A stretch of DNA of 8,197 nucleotides from Methanoculleus sp. (GCA_023230425.1 JALNXI010000084.1:1-8197); one strand, 5' to 3'; numbered from the stretch's first letter, positions 1-6,005 are shown. The notes: generated by a model from the letters alone, not told the origin. Made by a program: numbers and translations.

Positions 1-108
1 CAAACAATTCGCACTTGCAGGCGCCGGATGAGCGCCGTCGAGCCTGTGGACTCGCTCCCGGTGGGGAGGGGGATGAAGCAGGAAGCCCCCTGCGTAAGCG
101 GGGGGTAG
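1..108 (+). CDS. tnpB: TnpB (IS200/IS605, IS1341-type) C-terminal tail, partial
   Basis: Reading frame 1 is open from the window edge to a TAG at 106-108 and encodes 35 residues ending in M-K-Q-E-A-P-C-V-S-G-G. The M-K-Q-E-A-P stretch just before the stop, and the DNA around it (ATGAAGCAGGAAGC followed by a C-rich/G-rich hairpin and TAGTTCAC), match what I know of the 3' ends of IS1341-type tnpB genes in archaea and bacteria. TnpB is the RNA-guided, RuvC-type nuclease encoded by these elements. Its catalytic and zinc-finger regions lie left of the window, so it cannot be judged whether the gene is intact. The tail has no obvious domain of its own, and its codons double as the scaffold of the presumed omegaRNA. 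Identification rests on motif memory, not a search. Confidence 0.72.
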   Translation, partial: QTIRTCRRRMSAVEPVDSLPVGRGMKQEAPCVSGG

Positions 109-133
109 TTCACATGCGTATCGGCCCGCCGCA
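20..133 (+). ncRNA. Putative TnpB omegaRNA scaffold plus guide
   Basis: Four perfect inverted repeats follow one another: GGCGC/GCGCC (20-24/32-36), CGAG/CTCG (39-42/51-54), CTCCC/GGGAG (55-59/64-68, loop GGTG) and an 8-bp stem 86-93/98-105 closed by a GTAA tetraloop with one T-G wobble. In IS200/IS605 elements the omegaRNA overlaps the 3' end of tnpB, runs through the right end and carries about 16-20 nt of flanking host sequence as guide. On that model the scaffold ends at TAGTTCAC (106-113) and the guide is roughly 114-133. The 5' end is unknown and may lie left of the window; position 20 is only the first hairpin seen. Confidence 0.55.
86..113 (+). mobile_element. Right-end hairpin and boundary of IS200/IS605-type element
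   Basis: The stem CCCCCTGC/GCGGGGGG with loop GTAA contains the tnpB stop codon in its 3' flank and is followed by TAGTTCAC, which I recognise as a common terminal sequence of IS1341-type elements. These elements have subterminal hairpins recognised by the Y1 transposase TnpA and no terminal inverted repeats or target duplication. The boundary at 113 is therefore an inference from the motif. No left end or tnpA is in the window. Confidence 0.6.
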
Positions 134-180
134 CCCCAATGCTGATGTTCCCCCGGGAAGTACGGTATAGGGTTATTGCC

Positions 181-1413
181 GTGAACGACGCCATCGTGAT
201 CATTGGGGGAGGTCCCGCCGGGCTCTTCTGCGCCCTGCAGGCGGCAGGGGAGGGAAGGAGTGTGGTCCTCTTCGAGAAGAAACCTGCACCAGCGCGAAAA
301 CTTCTGATTGCGGGGTCGGGGCAGTGCAACATAACCCACGATGGAGAGATCACCGGTTTCCTCTCCCGCTACGGCGACCACGGGTCGTTTCTCCGCCCCG
401 CGCTCCTGAACTTCACGAACCGGGATCTTATCGCCTTCTTCGCTGACAGGGGTCTTTTGATGCAGGCCGAGCCCGGGGGAAAGGTCTTCCCGGAGACCCG
501 GAGGTCCGCCGACGTCCTCGCTGTCCTCCTCGCAGAGTGCTCCGCCCGCGGGGTGGATATACGGTGTAACGAGGCCGTCGTGGCCGTAGGGCGGGACGGA
601 GACGGGTTCCTCGTCCGGACGGAGAAGACGATCATCCGGGCCGGCGTCCTCGTCCTCGCCACCGGGGGGGCCTCTTACCCCGCCACCGGCTCGACCGGGG
701 ACGGCTACGCCTTCGCCCGGGCGCTTGGGCAGCCGGTCACGGAGGTTGCCCCGGCGCTTGCCCCGGTCTACGTCGAGGACTACCCGTTCGCCGACCTCGC
801 CGGTATATCCTTCGAGGAGATCACCCTCGCTGTCTACCGGGACGGGAAGCGGGTCGGCCGGCATACCGGCGACCTCCTGCTGACACATACCGGGCTCTCG
901 GGTCCGGGCGTACTCGACGCTTCCCGCTACATCCTCCCGGGCGACGTGCTCCGGGTCACGTTCCTCCCCGGGGTGAACGTGGAGGTGATGCGGGAATTGG
1001 TCGCCGATGCGGTCATGGCGGGCGGAGCGCGGCAGGCAAAGACCGTCCTCTGCGATCTCACCCTCCCGGAACGGTTCGTCCGGCGGCTGCTCGACCTTGC
1101 CGGGGTCCCGCCGGGAGAGACCTGTGCCCGGCTCCCGAAGAAGGCCCGGAACGCGCTCGCGGCATCCCTCGCGGAGTTCCCGTTCACCGTGGCCGGGCTC
1201 GGGGGATTTGCCGAGGCGATGGCGACGCGGGGTGGGGTCGCTCTCGAGGGGATCAACCGAAAGACGATGGCATCAAGGATCGTTCCGAACTTCTACTGCA
1301 TCGGCGAGGTGCTTGATATCGACGGCGACACCGGGGGCTACAACCTGCAGGCCGCGTTCTCCACCGCGGCCCTCGCTGCACGGCATATCGCCGGGCTCCA
1401 TACCTCCCGGTGA
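181..1413 (+). CDS. HI0933/YhiN-family NAD(P)/FAD-dependent oxidoreductase
   Basis: The 410-residue product is a flavoprotein of the HI0933 (YhiN) family, sometimes annotated as aminoacetone oxidase-like; its physiological substrate is not established. Counting from the GTG, residues 9-14 are the dinucleotide-binding G-G-G-P-A-G. A second family signature, R-K-L-L-I-A-G-S-G-Q-C-N-I-T, lies at 39-52. Downstream come A-T-G-G-A-S-Y-P-A-T-G-S-T-G-D-G-Y, then T-H-T-G-L-S-G-P-G, and the C-terminal FAD motif G-E-V-L-D-I-D-G-D-T-G-G-Y-N. All family blocks are present and the length is normal, so the gene looks intact. The frame is open back to ATG 139, but those 14 extra residues do not fit the family, which begins a few residues before the glycine loop; GTG 181 is preferred. 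The gene begins about 68 nt after the presumed transposon end and is followed by its own intergenic gap, so it is probably monocistronic. Cytosolic. Confidence 0.93.
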   Translation: MNDAIVIIGGGPAGLFCALQAAGEGRSVVLFEKKPAPARKLLIAGSGQCNITHDGEITGFLSRYGDHGSFLRPALLNFTNRDLIAFFADRGLLMQAEPGGKVFPETRRSADVLAVLLAECSARGVDIRCNEAVVAVGRDGDGFLVRTEKTIIRAGVLVLATGGASYPATGSTGDGYAFARALGQPVTEVAPALAPVYVEDYPFADLAGISFEEITLAVYRDGKRVGRHTGDLLLTHTGLSGPGVLDASRYILPGDVLRVTFLPGVNVEVMRELVADAVMAGGARQAKTVLCDLTLPERFVRRLLDLAGVPPGETCARLPKKARNALAASLAEFPFTVAGLGGFAEAMATRGGVALEGINRKTMASRIVPNFYCIGEVLDIDGDTGGYNLQAAFSTAALAARHIAGLHTSR

Positions 1414-1541
1414 CCCCGCCGTTACCCGGAAACCGAACCTCTTTTCCCGCTGGCTCAAGGCCCCGGGACCCCCCAACCCCTCCCTTCGATCGCGGGCGGT
1501 ATATCCCCGGGGTGCGCCGTATCCCCTCCGGGCTCATCTGC
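1414..1541. other. GC-rich intergenic gap
   Basis: This gap separates the flavoprotein from the transglutaminase-like gene. It contains a short T-rich tract (CCTCTTTTCCC, about 1438-1448) that could end the upstream transcript, and the TATA-like box near 1500. No RNA gene or convincing ORF is seen. Confidence 0.5.
1498..1506 (+). promoter_or_regulatory. TATA-like box upstream of the transglutaminase-like gene
   Basis: GGTATATCC stands out in a very GC-rich stretch and lies about 36-44 nt before GTG 1542, giving a predicted transcription start about 10 nt before that codon. A second AT-rich block (TTATAGTTATAT, about 1547-1558) could instead be the promoter if translation starts further in. 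Confidence 0.3.
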
Positions 1542-1943
1542 GTGCGTTATAGTTATATCGGAAACCCGGGATACCTGATTTCAAATAGAAATTTTACCTG
1601 CGTCGACGGATCCCCCCGCCTCTTCCCGGTGGGCCTCAACGCGACCCTTGCCTACGGGGCGGGCGACTGCACCGACCTCGCGCTCCTCAGGGCGGAGGCC
1701 CTCCGGCGGAACGGTATCCCGGCCCGGCTGGTCCACGGCCTCATGGTCCGGGATGCCGGGACGTTCCGGACCGACGCTCTCCATGTGGAAGTCTTCGGAA
1801 GGGGTGTTGCCGTCCATGACTGGGTTGAACTCGACGACGGCCGGACGATGGGCGCCTACGAAGGGAGTCCCGGAATCCGGTGCGTGAAGACCGGGAACGG
1901 GGTCTGCTTCCAGCCGGTCTTTGAGGTGCCGGGATACTTCTGA
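1542..1943 (+). CDS. Short transglutaminase-like (papain-fold) protein
   Basis: This 133-residue product carries the core of a transglutaminase-like domain. Y-G-A-G-D-C-T-D supplies the presumed nucleophile Cys43, followed by the typical helix A-L-R-R-N-G-I-P-A-R (53-62). L-H-V-E-V-F gives His81 and W-V-E-L-D-D gives Asp98; spacing fits the Cys-His-Asp triad of this superfamily. Members act as transglutaminases, amidases or proteases; the substrate here cannot be told. There is no signal peptide or anchor with this start, whereas many archaeal relatives are longer and exported, so this could be a 5'-truncated remnant. The start is uncertain: the frame is open to 1410 but residues before 1542 are low-complexity Pro/Arg and unlike protein. 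GTG 1542 keeps the segment N-R-N-F-T-C-V-D that normally precedes the Cys motif; GTG 1629 would leave too little domain. Confidence 0.65.
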   Translation: MRYSYIGNPGYLISNRNFTCVDGSPRLFPVGLNATLAYGAGDCTDLALLRAEALRRNGIPARLVHGLMVRDAGTFRTDALHVEVFGRGVAVHDWVELDDGRTMGAYEGSPGIRCVKTGNGVCFQPVFEVPGYF

Positions 1944-1945
1944 AG

Positions 1946-1957
1946 GTGGTTGACCAC
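1946..1957. promoter_or_regulatory. Small palindrome between transglutaminase-like and BofA-like genes
   Basis: GTGGT-TG-ACCAC is a perfect 5-bp inverted repeat three bases after the stop of the transglutaminase-like gene and 40 nt before the BofA-like start. It could be a weak hairpin or a regulator site; nothing else supports either reading, and such short palindromes occur by chance. Confidence 0.2.
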
Positions 1958-1997
1958 GCATAGGAATGTTCAATATCGGGTGCGCCAAACGAGCGGT

Positions 1998-2273
1998 ATG
2001 AGTTTACTCACAGGGGTCCTCGCTCTGATCCTGGTGGTCGTCATCGCGTTTGTCCTCTACAAGGTCGTCAAGAGTGTAACAGGCCTCATCATCAACGCCG
2101 TCGTGGGCGTGATCTTGCTCTGGCTCATTAACCTCCTCAACCTGATGAGCCTCATCGGGCGGCCCGACATCCCGATCAACCTGATCACCGTCCTGATATG
2201 CGCGATTGGCGGGATCTTCGGCGTGCTGGTCACGGTGGTGCTCCACCTCCTCGGTATACCGCTGACGCTGTGA
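1998..2273 (+). CDS. BofA-like (pro-sigmaK processing inhibitor family) small membrane protein
   Basis: The 91-residue product is almost entirely hydrophobic, with segments at about 5-21, 30-49 and 62-86. The arrangement resembles the BofA family: a central stretch with I-I-N-A-V-V-G (31-37) and N-L-L-N-L, a short polar loop with I-P-I-N (58-61), then I-G-G-I-F-G-V (70-76) and a hydrophobic end. In Bacillus, BofA holds the site-2 protease SpoIVFB inactive during sporulation. Archaea do not sporulate and lack sigma factors, so only the family resemblance is claimed; control of a membrane protease or a structural membrane role are possible. ATG 1998 is chosen because the protein begins there in the usual hydrophobic way; the frame is open to 1950 but the extra 16 residues are polar and unlike the family. 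It ends 30 bp from the convergent flavodoxin stop. Confidence 0.75.
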   Translation: MSLLTGVLALILVVVIAFVLYKVVKSVTGLIINAVVGVILLWLINLLNLMSLIGRPDIPINLITVLICAIGGIFGVLVTVVLHLLGIPLTL

Positions 2274-2303
2274 GGGGACGGAGCGGTTCTGCCGGAGCAC
2301 CAC

Positions 2304-2789
2304 CTACGCGGCCGGGGCAGCAACCGCCACGATCGCCCGGGCAACCTCCTCGATCGCCGGGCCGAACTGCCCGGCATCGACTTCGCTCTCGAGCGTCGTC
2401 GCCGACGAGACGAACCTCATCCCTTTTGCTTCGAGGCTCTTCCTCACGATCGCAACCGCTTTCTCCGCCCCCGAACCCCCCATCTCCACGAGGACCGAGA
2501 AGGGTTTTCCCGAAGCTCCGGAGACCTGGGAGAGGTACTCGTTGACGTAGGGCGGGACCTTCTGCGACCAGACCGGGGTTGCGACGACCAGGAAGTCGAC
2601 GCTGGTAAGGTCCGTCTGCACCGGGCGTATCGCCGCCCGCATCCCAAACGCCGCCATCATGCCCTTCCTGAGCATCCCCACCTCAGAGACTGCTTCGATC
2701 TTCTCAAGCCTGCCGCCGACCCGCTCCGCGAGCGCCGTCGCCACTTTCTCCGTATGCCCCTGCCACGAGTAGTACACGATGAGGATCAT
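2304..2789 (-). CDS. Flavodoxin-family protein
   Basis: This 161-residue single-domain protein has the flavodoxin layout. Residues 2-7 form the first strand, and S8-W-Q-G-H-T13 is the FMN phosphate loop. V-V-A-T-P-V-W-S-Q-K-V-P-P-Y (68-81) is the loop over the isoalloxazine ring, and V-L-V-E-M-G-G-S-G (99-107) the second flavin loop. The Trp74 in place of a long acidic insertion, and the length, suggest a flavodoxin-like NAD(P)H or electron-transfer flavoprotein rather than a classical long-chain flavodoxin. It presumably binds FMN and acts in cytosolic electron transfer; partner unknown. ATG 2789 is supported by GGAG eight nucleotides upstream on the minus strand and by a TATA box at 2825-2832. 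It is divergent from the small gene at 2918 and convergent with the BofA-like gene, so it is monocistronic. Confidence 0.9.
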   Translation of the reverse strand: MILIVYYSWQGHTEKVATALAERVGGRLEKIEAVSEVGMLRKGMMAAFGMRAAIRPVQTDLTSVDFLVVATPVWSQKVPPYVNEYLSQVSGASGKPFSVLVEMGGSGAEKAVAIVRKSLEAKGMRFVSSATTLESEVDAGQFGPAIEEVARAIVAVAAPAA

Positions 2790-2824
2790 TGCTATCGCTC
2801 CGGGCAGGGGATACCGTGCTCATC

Positions 2825-2832
2825 CTATATAG
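2825..2832 (-). promoter_or_regulatory. Palindromic TATA box CTATATAG
   Basis: CTATATAG reads the same on both strands. For the flavodoxin (start 2789) it lies 36-43 nt upstream, predicting a transcription start about 10-15 nt before the ATG, which is a normal archaeal layout. It could also serve the plus-strand gene at 2918 with a leader of about 60 nt. Confidence 0.5.
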
Positions 2833-2917
2833 AGACAGCCGGACCCGGACCCGGGGGTGCTCCCTGCACCCGCGGGAACGCGGAACGTTCATCTCCTTCA
2901 CGCCGATACGATCAGGT

Positions 2918-3097
2918 ATGCAGGAGTACGGCCCCGGCATCGTCGGCGAGGTCCGGTTCGCCCGCCAGGACGGCGGATACTATGTGCAGCTCTACGACCG
3001 GCAAGGAACCCCCGTCGGCAGGACAGGGCTCTGGAGGACCGAGGCGAAGGCAAAAGAGGCAGCCCGGCGGCTTGCCGCGAAGATGGGCGGCGAGTGA
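2918..3097 (+). CDS. Small hypothetical protein, 59 residues
   Basis: I do not recognise a named family. The product reads like a compact alpha/beta protein: strands around V-R-F-A (13-16) and Y-Y-V-Q-L-Y (20-25), then W-R-T-E-A-K-A-K-E-A-A-R-R-L-A-A-K, a well-formed amphipathic, basic C-terminal helix. It faintly recalls the short strand-helix repeat of YegP/DUF1508 proteins, which I would not assert. The frame is open from 2789, but the residues before ATG 2918 are Arg/Pro-rich and overlap the flavodoxin promoter, so the internal ATG is preferred; AGG lies just upstream of it, very close. Normal codon composition and a protein-like helix argue for a real gene. It stops 10 bp from the convergent stop of the ketopantoate reductase gene. 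Confidence 0.6.
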   Translation: MQEYGPGIVGEVRFARQDGGYYVQLYDRQGTPVGRTGLWRTEAKAKEAARRLAAKMGGE

Positions 3098-3107
3098 GGC
3101 GCAGCCG

Positions 3108-4052
3108 TCACGGTGCTTCGGGGTGCGCCTCCGCGTAGCGGACGAGGCCGGCGATGCACCGGTTGTGCGGCGTCTCGATGCCGTGGCGCTCCCCAAGGCG
3201 CGCGATATACCCGTTGAGGAGGTCGATCTCTGTCCGGCGACCCCGTCGGAGGTCGTAGTACATGGAGGGGTAGACTGCGGCGAAGTCGGGCACCTGCACC
3301 CCGAAGAGGTGGGCGAGGTAGTCATCGGCGGTTGCCCAGGGGAGCTGCACCCCTTCGGCACCGGCGACGGCGAAGGTCTCGCGGATGAGCCCGACGACGG
3401 TCTCCCGGATATCCCCATCGGCGGCGACCCCGACCGGAGCCCTGAGGAGGGCGCAGATCGGGTTCACCGCTATGTTGAGGAGCGCTTTGGTCCACTTTCC
3501 GGAGCGGATATCGGCGTCCGCCTCGACCAGAATGCCGGCGGACCGGACGATGCCGATCAATCGGTCGAGGGCGGCGCCACCGTCGCCGGACCAGACCCCA
3601 AAGCGCATCGGAGCGCTCTCGCTCAGGACCCGGACGTTTCCTGGGCCCACGACCGAGAAGTTCGTCGTCACGGTCCCGCCGATGACGGTATCGGTGTAGC
3701 GGGCGATGATCTCCTCGTTTCCTATGCCGTTCTGGAGGCTCGCTACCGGGCGGTCCCGGATCACCCCGGCGTACTCCTCGCAGACCGCCCAGGTGTCGGT
3801 GCCCTTCGCGGTGATGATGACAAGATCCACCGCGGGTGGGACCTCCTCCGGCCCCGCAACAGGGGCGATCCCGTCAACGGTGCCGTTTCCCCAGATCCCC
3901 TCCATTATGAGGCCCCGCTCCCGGACCGCGCCGGCGTGCACCGGCCGGCAGGCTGCATAGACCGTCGCCACCCCACAAAGTTTCCCGGCAAGCGAGAGGC
4001 CGACCGCCCCTGCGCCGAGGATCAGGATAGTCGGGCGTTGTAACGATTCCAT
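3108..4052 (-). CDS. panE: 2-dehydropantoate 2-reductase (ketopantoate reductase)
   Basis: This 314-residue enzyme should reduce 2-dehydropantoate to pantoate with NAD(P)H, a step of coenzyme A synthesis. The N-terminal Rossmann domain carries G13-A-G-A-V-G18. S-L-Q-N-G-I-G-N-E-E contains Asn108, equivalent to the catalytic-site Asn of the family. The C-terminal helical domain has W187-T-K189 (catalytic Lys) followed by the conserved Asn-rich helix N193...N197. R-R-T-E-I-D-L-L-N-G gives Glu275, equivalent to the substrate-binding Glu. All key residues and normal length indicate an active enzyme. ATG 4052 is preferred over the in-frame GTG 4076 because it starts a few residues before the Rossmann strand. 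No other CoA genes are nearby. An AT-rich patch (ATAATGATG, about 4087-4095) sits about 36 nt upstream and may be the promoter. Ketopantoate reductase-like paralogs exist, so substrate is family-based. Confidence 0.9.
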   Translation of the reverse strand: MESLQRPTILILGAGAVGLSLAGKLCGVATVYAACRPVHAGAVRERGLIMEGIWGNGTVDGIAPVAGPEEVPPAVDLVIITAKGTDTWAVCEEYAGVIRDRPVASLQNGIGNEEIIARYTDTVIGGTVTTNFSVVGPGNVRVLSESAPMRFGVWSGDGGAALDRLIGIVRSAGILVEADADIRSGKWTKALLNIAVNPICALLRAPVGVAADGDIRETVVGLIRETFAVAGAEGVQLPWATADDYLAHLFGVQVPDFAAVYPSMYYDLRRGRRTEIDLLNGYIARLGERHGIETPHNRCIAGLVRYAEAHPEAP

Positions 4053-4225
4053 CTGTTCCCAGCCTCTATTGAACACAGAAGCAGATAATGATGCAGTACC
4101 ACAACCCGCGGTCCGGATCCACCGTTGATCGCCCGATCCCGGGCCGTCTCGATCACAGAGTGAGCGGCACCGCTGGGAAGCGTGGTAGCGAACGCTTTTC
4201 GTCTCCGGCGTAAGACGGATCGCCG
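4053..4225. other. Divergent intergenic region between panE and the ATP-cone nuclease gene
   Basis: These 173 bp must hold promoters for both genes. A minus-strand TATA-like patch (TCATTAT, about 4086-4092) is placed about right for panE. On the plus side, only CGCTTTTCG (about 4192-4200) is AT-leaning, and no clear TATA box is visible for the gene at 4226. No RNA gene is recognised. Confidence 0.4.
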
Positions 4226-5056
4226 ATGAAGTACGTCACGAAGGCCGACGGCAGCCTGCAGCCGTTTGACCGGGAGAAGGTGCGGCGGACGCTCAGGAAC
4301 ATGGGCCTCGGTGCGGAGGATGCCGACCGGATCGCCAGCGAGATCGAGGTGTCGGTGCCGTCCGGGGTGAAAACCACGGCGGTCCTCCGGATGATCCGTG
4401 CCCGGGCCCGGGCTGTCCGCCCCGCCGTCGCGCACCGGACCAACCTCCGGAGAGCGCTCGCCCTCATCCGCCCGAAACCGGAGTTTGAGGAGTTCGTGCG
4501 GGTCCTCCTCCGGGAGCACGGCTACCGGGTGGAGACCGGGTGCATCCTTGCCGGGCGGTGCGGGGAGCACGAGGTGGACGCCGTCGCCCAGAAAGACGAC
4601 GCCACGATATTTGTCGAGGTGAAGCACCACGCGAACCACCACCGGATGACCGGCCTCGACGAAGGGAGGATCGCCCGGGCGATCGTCGAGGACCTCCAGG
4701 AGGGGTTCAGGTCCGGGAGGTGCGCCATCTCCATCGACGGTGCCCTGATCGTCTGCAACACCAAACTCTCCGCGCACGCAAAGCGCTACGCAACCTGCCG
4801 GGAGATCGGGCATATCGGGTGGGACTACCCGGTGGAACAGAACCTCCGGACAATGATCGAGGAGACACAGTCTTACCCGGTTACCATCGTTACCGGGGTG
4901 AGCTCGTCGGTCTCCGCCCGGCTGGCCGCTGCCGGAGTCCTCACGGCAAAGCAGGTCGCCTACGGCGACGCCACGGCCATCGCCCATGACGCAGGCATCC
5001 CTCTCCGGGAGGTGCTGCTGATTGCCGGGCGGGCACGTGCCATCCTCGAACCGTAA
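4226..5056 (+). CDS. ATP-cone domain fused to Mrr-type restriction endonuclease domain
   Basis: The 276-residue protein has three parts. Residues 1-85 are an ATP-cone: Y-V-T-K-A-D-G-S-L-Q-P-F-D-R-E-K-V at the start is the typical opening, known as the nucleotide-sensing domain of ribonucleotide reductases and NrdR. Residues 87-215 look like an Mrr-type PD-(D/E)xK nuclease: F-V-R-V-L-L-R-E-H-G-Y, then E116-V-D118 and F-V-E131-V-K133, giving the Asp, Glu and Lys of the metal site. Residues 225-273 (V-S-A-R-L-A-A-A-G-V-L-T-A ... G-I-P) suggest a helix-hairpin-helix DNA-binding tail. It is presumably a DNA-cleaving or DNA-binding enzyme gated by ATP/dATP; no methylase or other defence partner is adjacent. 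The start is the first ATG and matches the ATP-cone beginning. It ends 7 bp from the convergent metallophosphoesterase stop. Confidence 0.85.
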   Translation: MKYVTKADGSLQPFDREKVRRTLRNMGLGAEDADRIASEIEVSVPSGVKTTAVLRMIRARARAVRPAVAHRTNLRRALALIRPKPEFEEFVRVLLREHGYRVETGCILAGRCGEHEVDAVAQKDDATIFVEVKHHANHHRMTGLDEGRIARAIVEDLQEGFRSGRCAISIDGALIVCNTKLSAHAKRYATCREIGHIGWDYPVEQNLRTMIEETQSYPVTIVTGVSSSVSARLAAAGVLTAKQVAYGDATAIAHDAGIPLREVLLIAGRARAILEP

Positions 5057-5063
5057 GCGGTCC

Positions 5064-5984
5064 TCAGGCAGAATCACCGATGATCTGGATTTGTTCTTCG
5101 GTCGGGTTGATCAGGACGATCTCGGGCCGGCAGTTGAACCGGAGGTCCACCCCGGCGACGCTCGCGCTGCAGACCCCGCGGGATATGTAGGTCGGCGTCC
5201 CGTTCGTATCGAACATGCCCGCAAGCTCGATGACGCCGAGGTCGTTCAACTGCGCAACAACCGGGAAGAGGAACTGGCCGCCGTGGGTGTGGCCGGCGAG
5301 GATGAGGTCGGCGTCCCAGTCGGCCCTGCAGGAGGGTTCGTGAATAAGGTAGACGGTGAACGTGTCGGTTGCCGGCACGTTGGGCGGGTCCGCCATACCG
5401 GCCCACCCGTCGTCGACGCCGACGATGACGATCTCTTCGCCCCCGGCAAAGACCCGGGCGTAGTCGTTCCTGAGGACATGCACCCCATTCTCTTCCAGCG
5501 TCGTGGCGAGCTCGTCGGCAAATGCGGTGTCGGGGGAGCCGTCGTTCAGGGCGGATACGTCGTACCCGGCGGCGGTGACGTCGGTGGAGGTCCGGACGGC
5601 AAGCAGCCTCGCGAGGCCCGTCCGGCTGTCGGTCCCCACCCGGTAATCGTGGTTCCCGAGCACGGCGTAGACCGGTGCGTTGAGTGAACGCCAGACCGCC
5701 TGAGAGGTGAACTCCGACTCCTCACCGGTGACAAAGTCGCCGCCAATCAGGACGAGCGAGGGGTTTAAGCGGTTGACCTCGCGGATCACCTCCTGAACAT
5801 GGTCGATGTTGGACGCCCTGACATGGGGGTCGGTGATATAGACGACGCCCCGGGGTGCCCCGTCGATAGTAAGGACGGTCACGTCGACAGCCCGTGCTTC
5901 CCAGGCCATGTAGCCAGTCATGGAGGGAAGCAGGATGAGTATGAATAACGCCAGATGTCTTGCGTTTAGGGTCTTCAGGGTCAC
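5064..5984 (-). CDS. Membrane-anchored YkuE-like metallophosphoesterase
   Basis: The 306-residue product starts with a hydrophobic anchor (about 10-28), placing the catalytic domain outside the cytoplasmic membrane. The calcineurin-like metal ligands are all visible: T-D52-P-H54, G-G-D83, G-N111-H112-D, I-H215-E, and G-H232-T-H234-G-G-Q. The last motif and the ending R-F-N-C-R-P-E-I-V-L are typical of the YkuE group, dinuclear-metal phosphoesterases with poorly defined substrates, possibly phospholipids. Residues about 116-158, between G-N-H-D-Y and E-E-N-G-V-H-V-L-R-N, form an insertion longer than I expect in this group. Translation starts at GTG 5984; no other in-frame start lies between the upstream stop and the anchor. 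A TATA-like box about 22 nt upstream suggests a leaderless transcript. It follows the YjdF-like gene on the same strand, 58 nt away and separated by a hairpin, so probably has its own promoter. Confidence 0.88.
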   Translation of the reverse strand: MTLKTLNARHLALFILILLPSMTGYMAWEARAVDVTVLTIDGAPRGVVYITDPHVRASNIDHVQEVIREVNRLNPSLVLIGGDFVTGEESEFTSQAVWRSLNAPVYAVLGNHDYRVGTDSRTGLARLLAVRTSTDVTAAGYDVSALNDGSPDTAFADELATTLEENGVHVLRNDYARVFAGGEEIVIVGVDDGWAGMADPPNVPATDTFTVYLIHEPSCRADWDADLILAGHTHGGQFLFPVVAQLNDLGVIELAGMFDTNGTPTYISRGVCSASVAGVDLRFNCRPEIVLINPTEEQIQIIGDSA

Positions 5985-6005
5985 TGTATTTTATTCTCTC
6001 CTACG

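Noticed and set aside
139..180. N-terminal extension of the flavoprotein from ATG 139
   Set aside because: The 14 extra residues do not fit the family start and lie in the gap between transposon end and gene.
1950..1997. Sixteen-residue extension of the BofA-like protein
   Set aside because: Polar residues with no resemblance to the family; ATG 1998 begins the hydrophobic protein directly.
2754..4043. 429-residue plus-strand ORF
   Set aside because: It is the antisense of the ketopantoate reductase gene and also crosses the flavodoxin promoter and the small gene; its translation has no recognisable motif, whereas the minus strand encodes all ketopantoate reductase residues.
5057..5063. Terminator between the convergent nuclease and phosphoesterase genes
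   Set aside because: Only seven bases separate the stops and no T-rich tract or hairpin is visible there.
4022..5077. 351-residue minus-strand ORF
   Set aside because: Shadow of the ATP-cone nuclease gene in a high-GC genome; the Pro/Gly/Asp/Arg-rich translation matches no family.
5022..5687. 221-residue plus-strand ORF opposite the metallophosphoesterase
   Set aside because: The minus strand carries every metallophosphoesterase motif; the plus translation is low-complexity Val/Gly/Asp.
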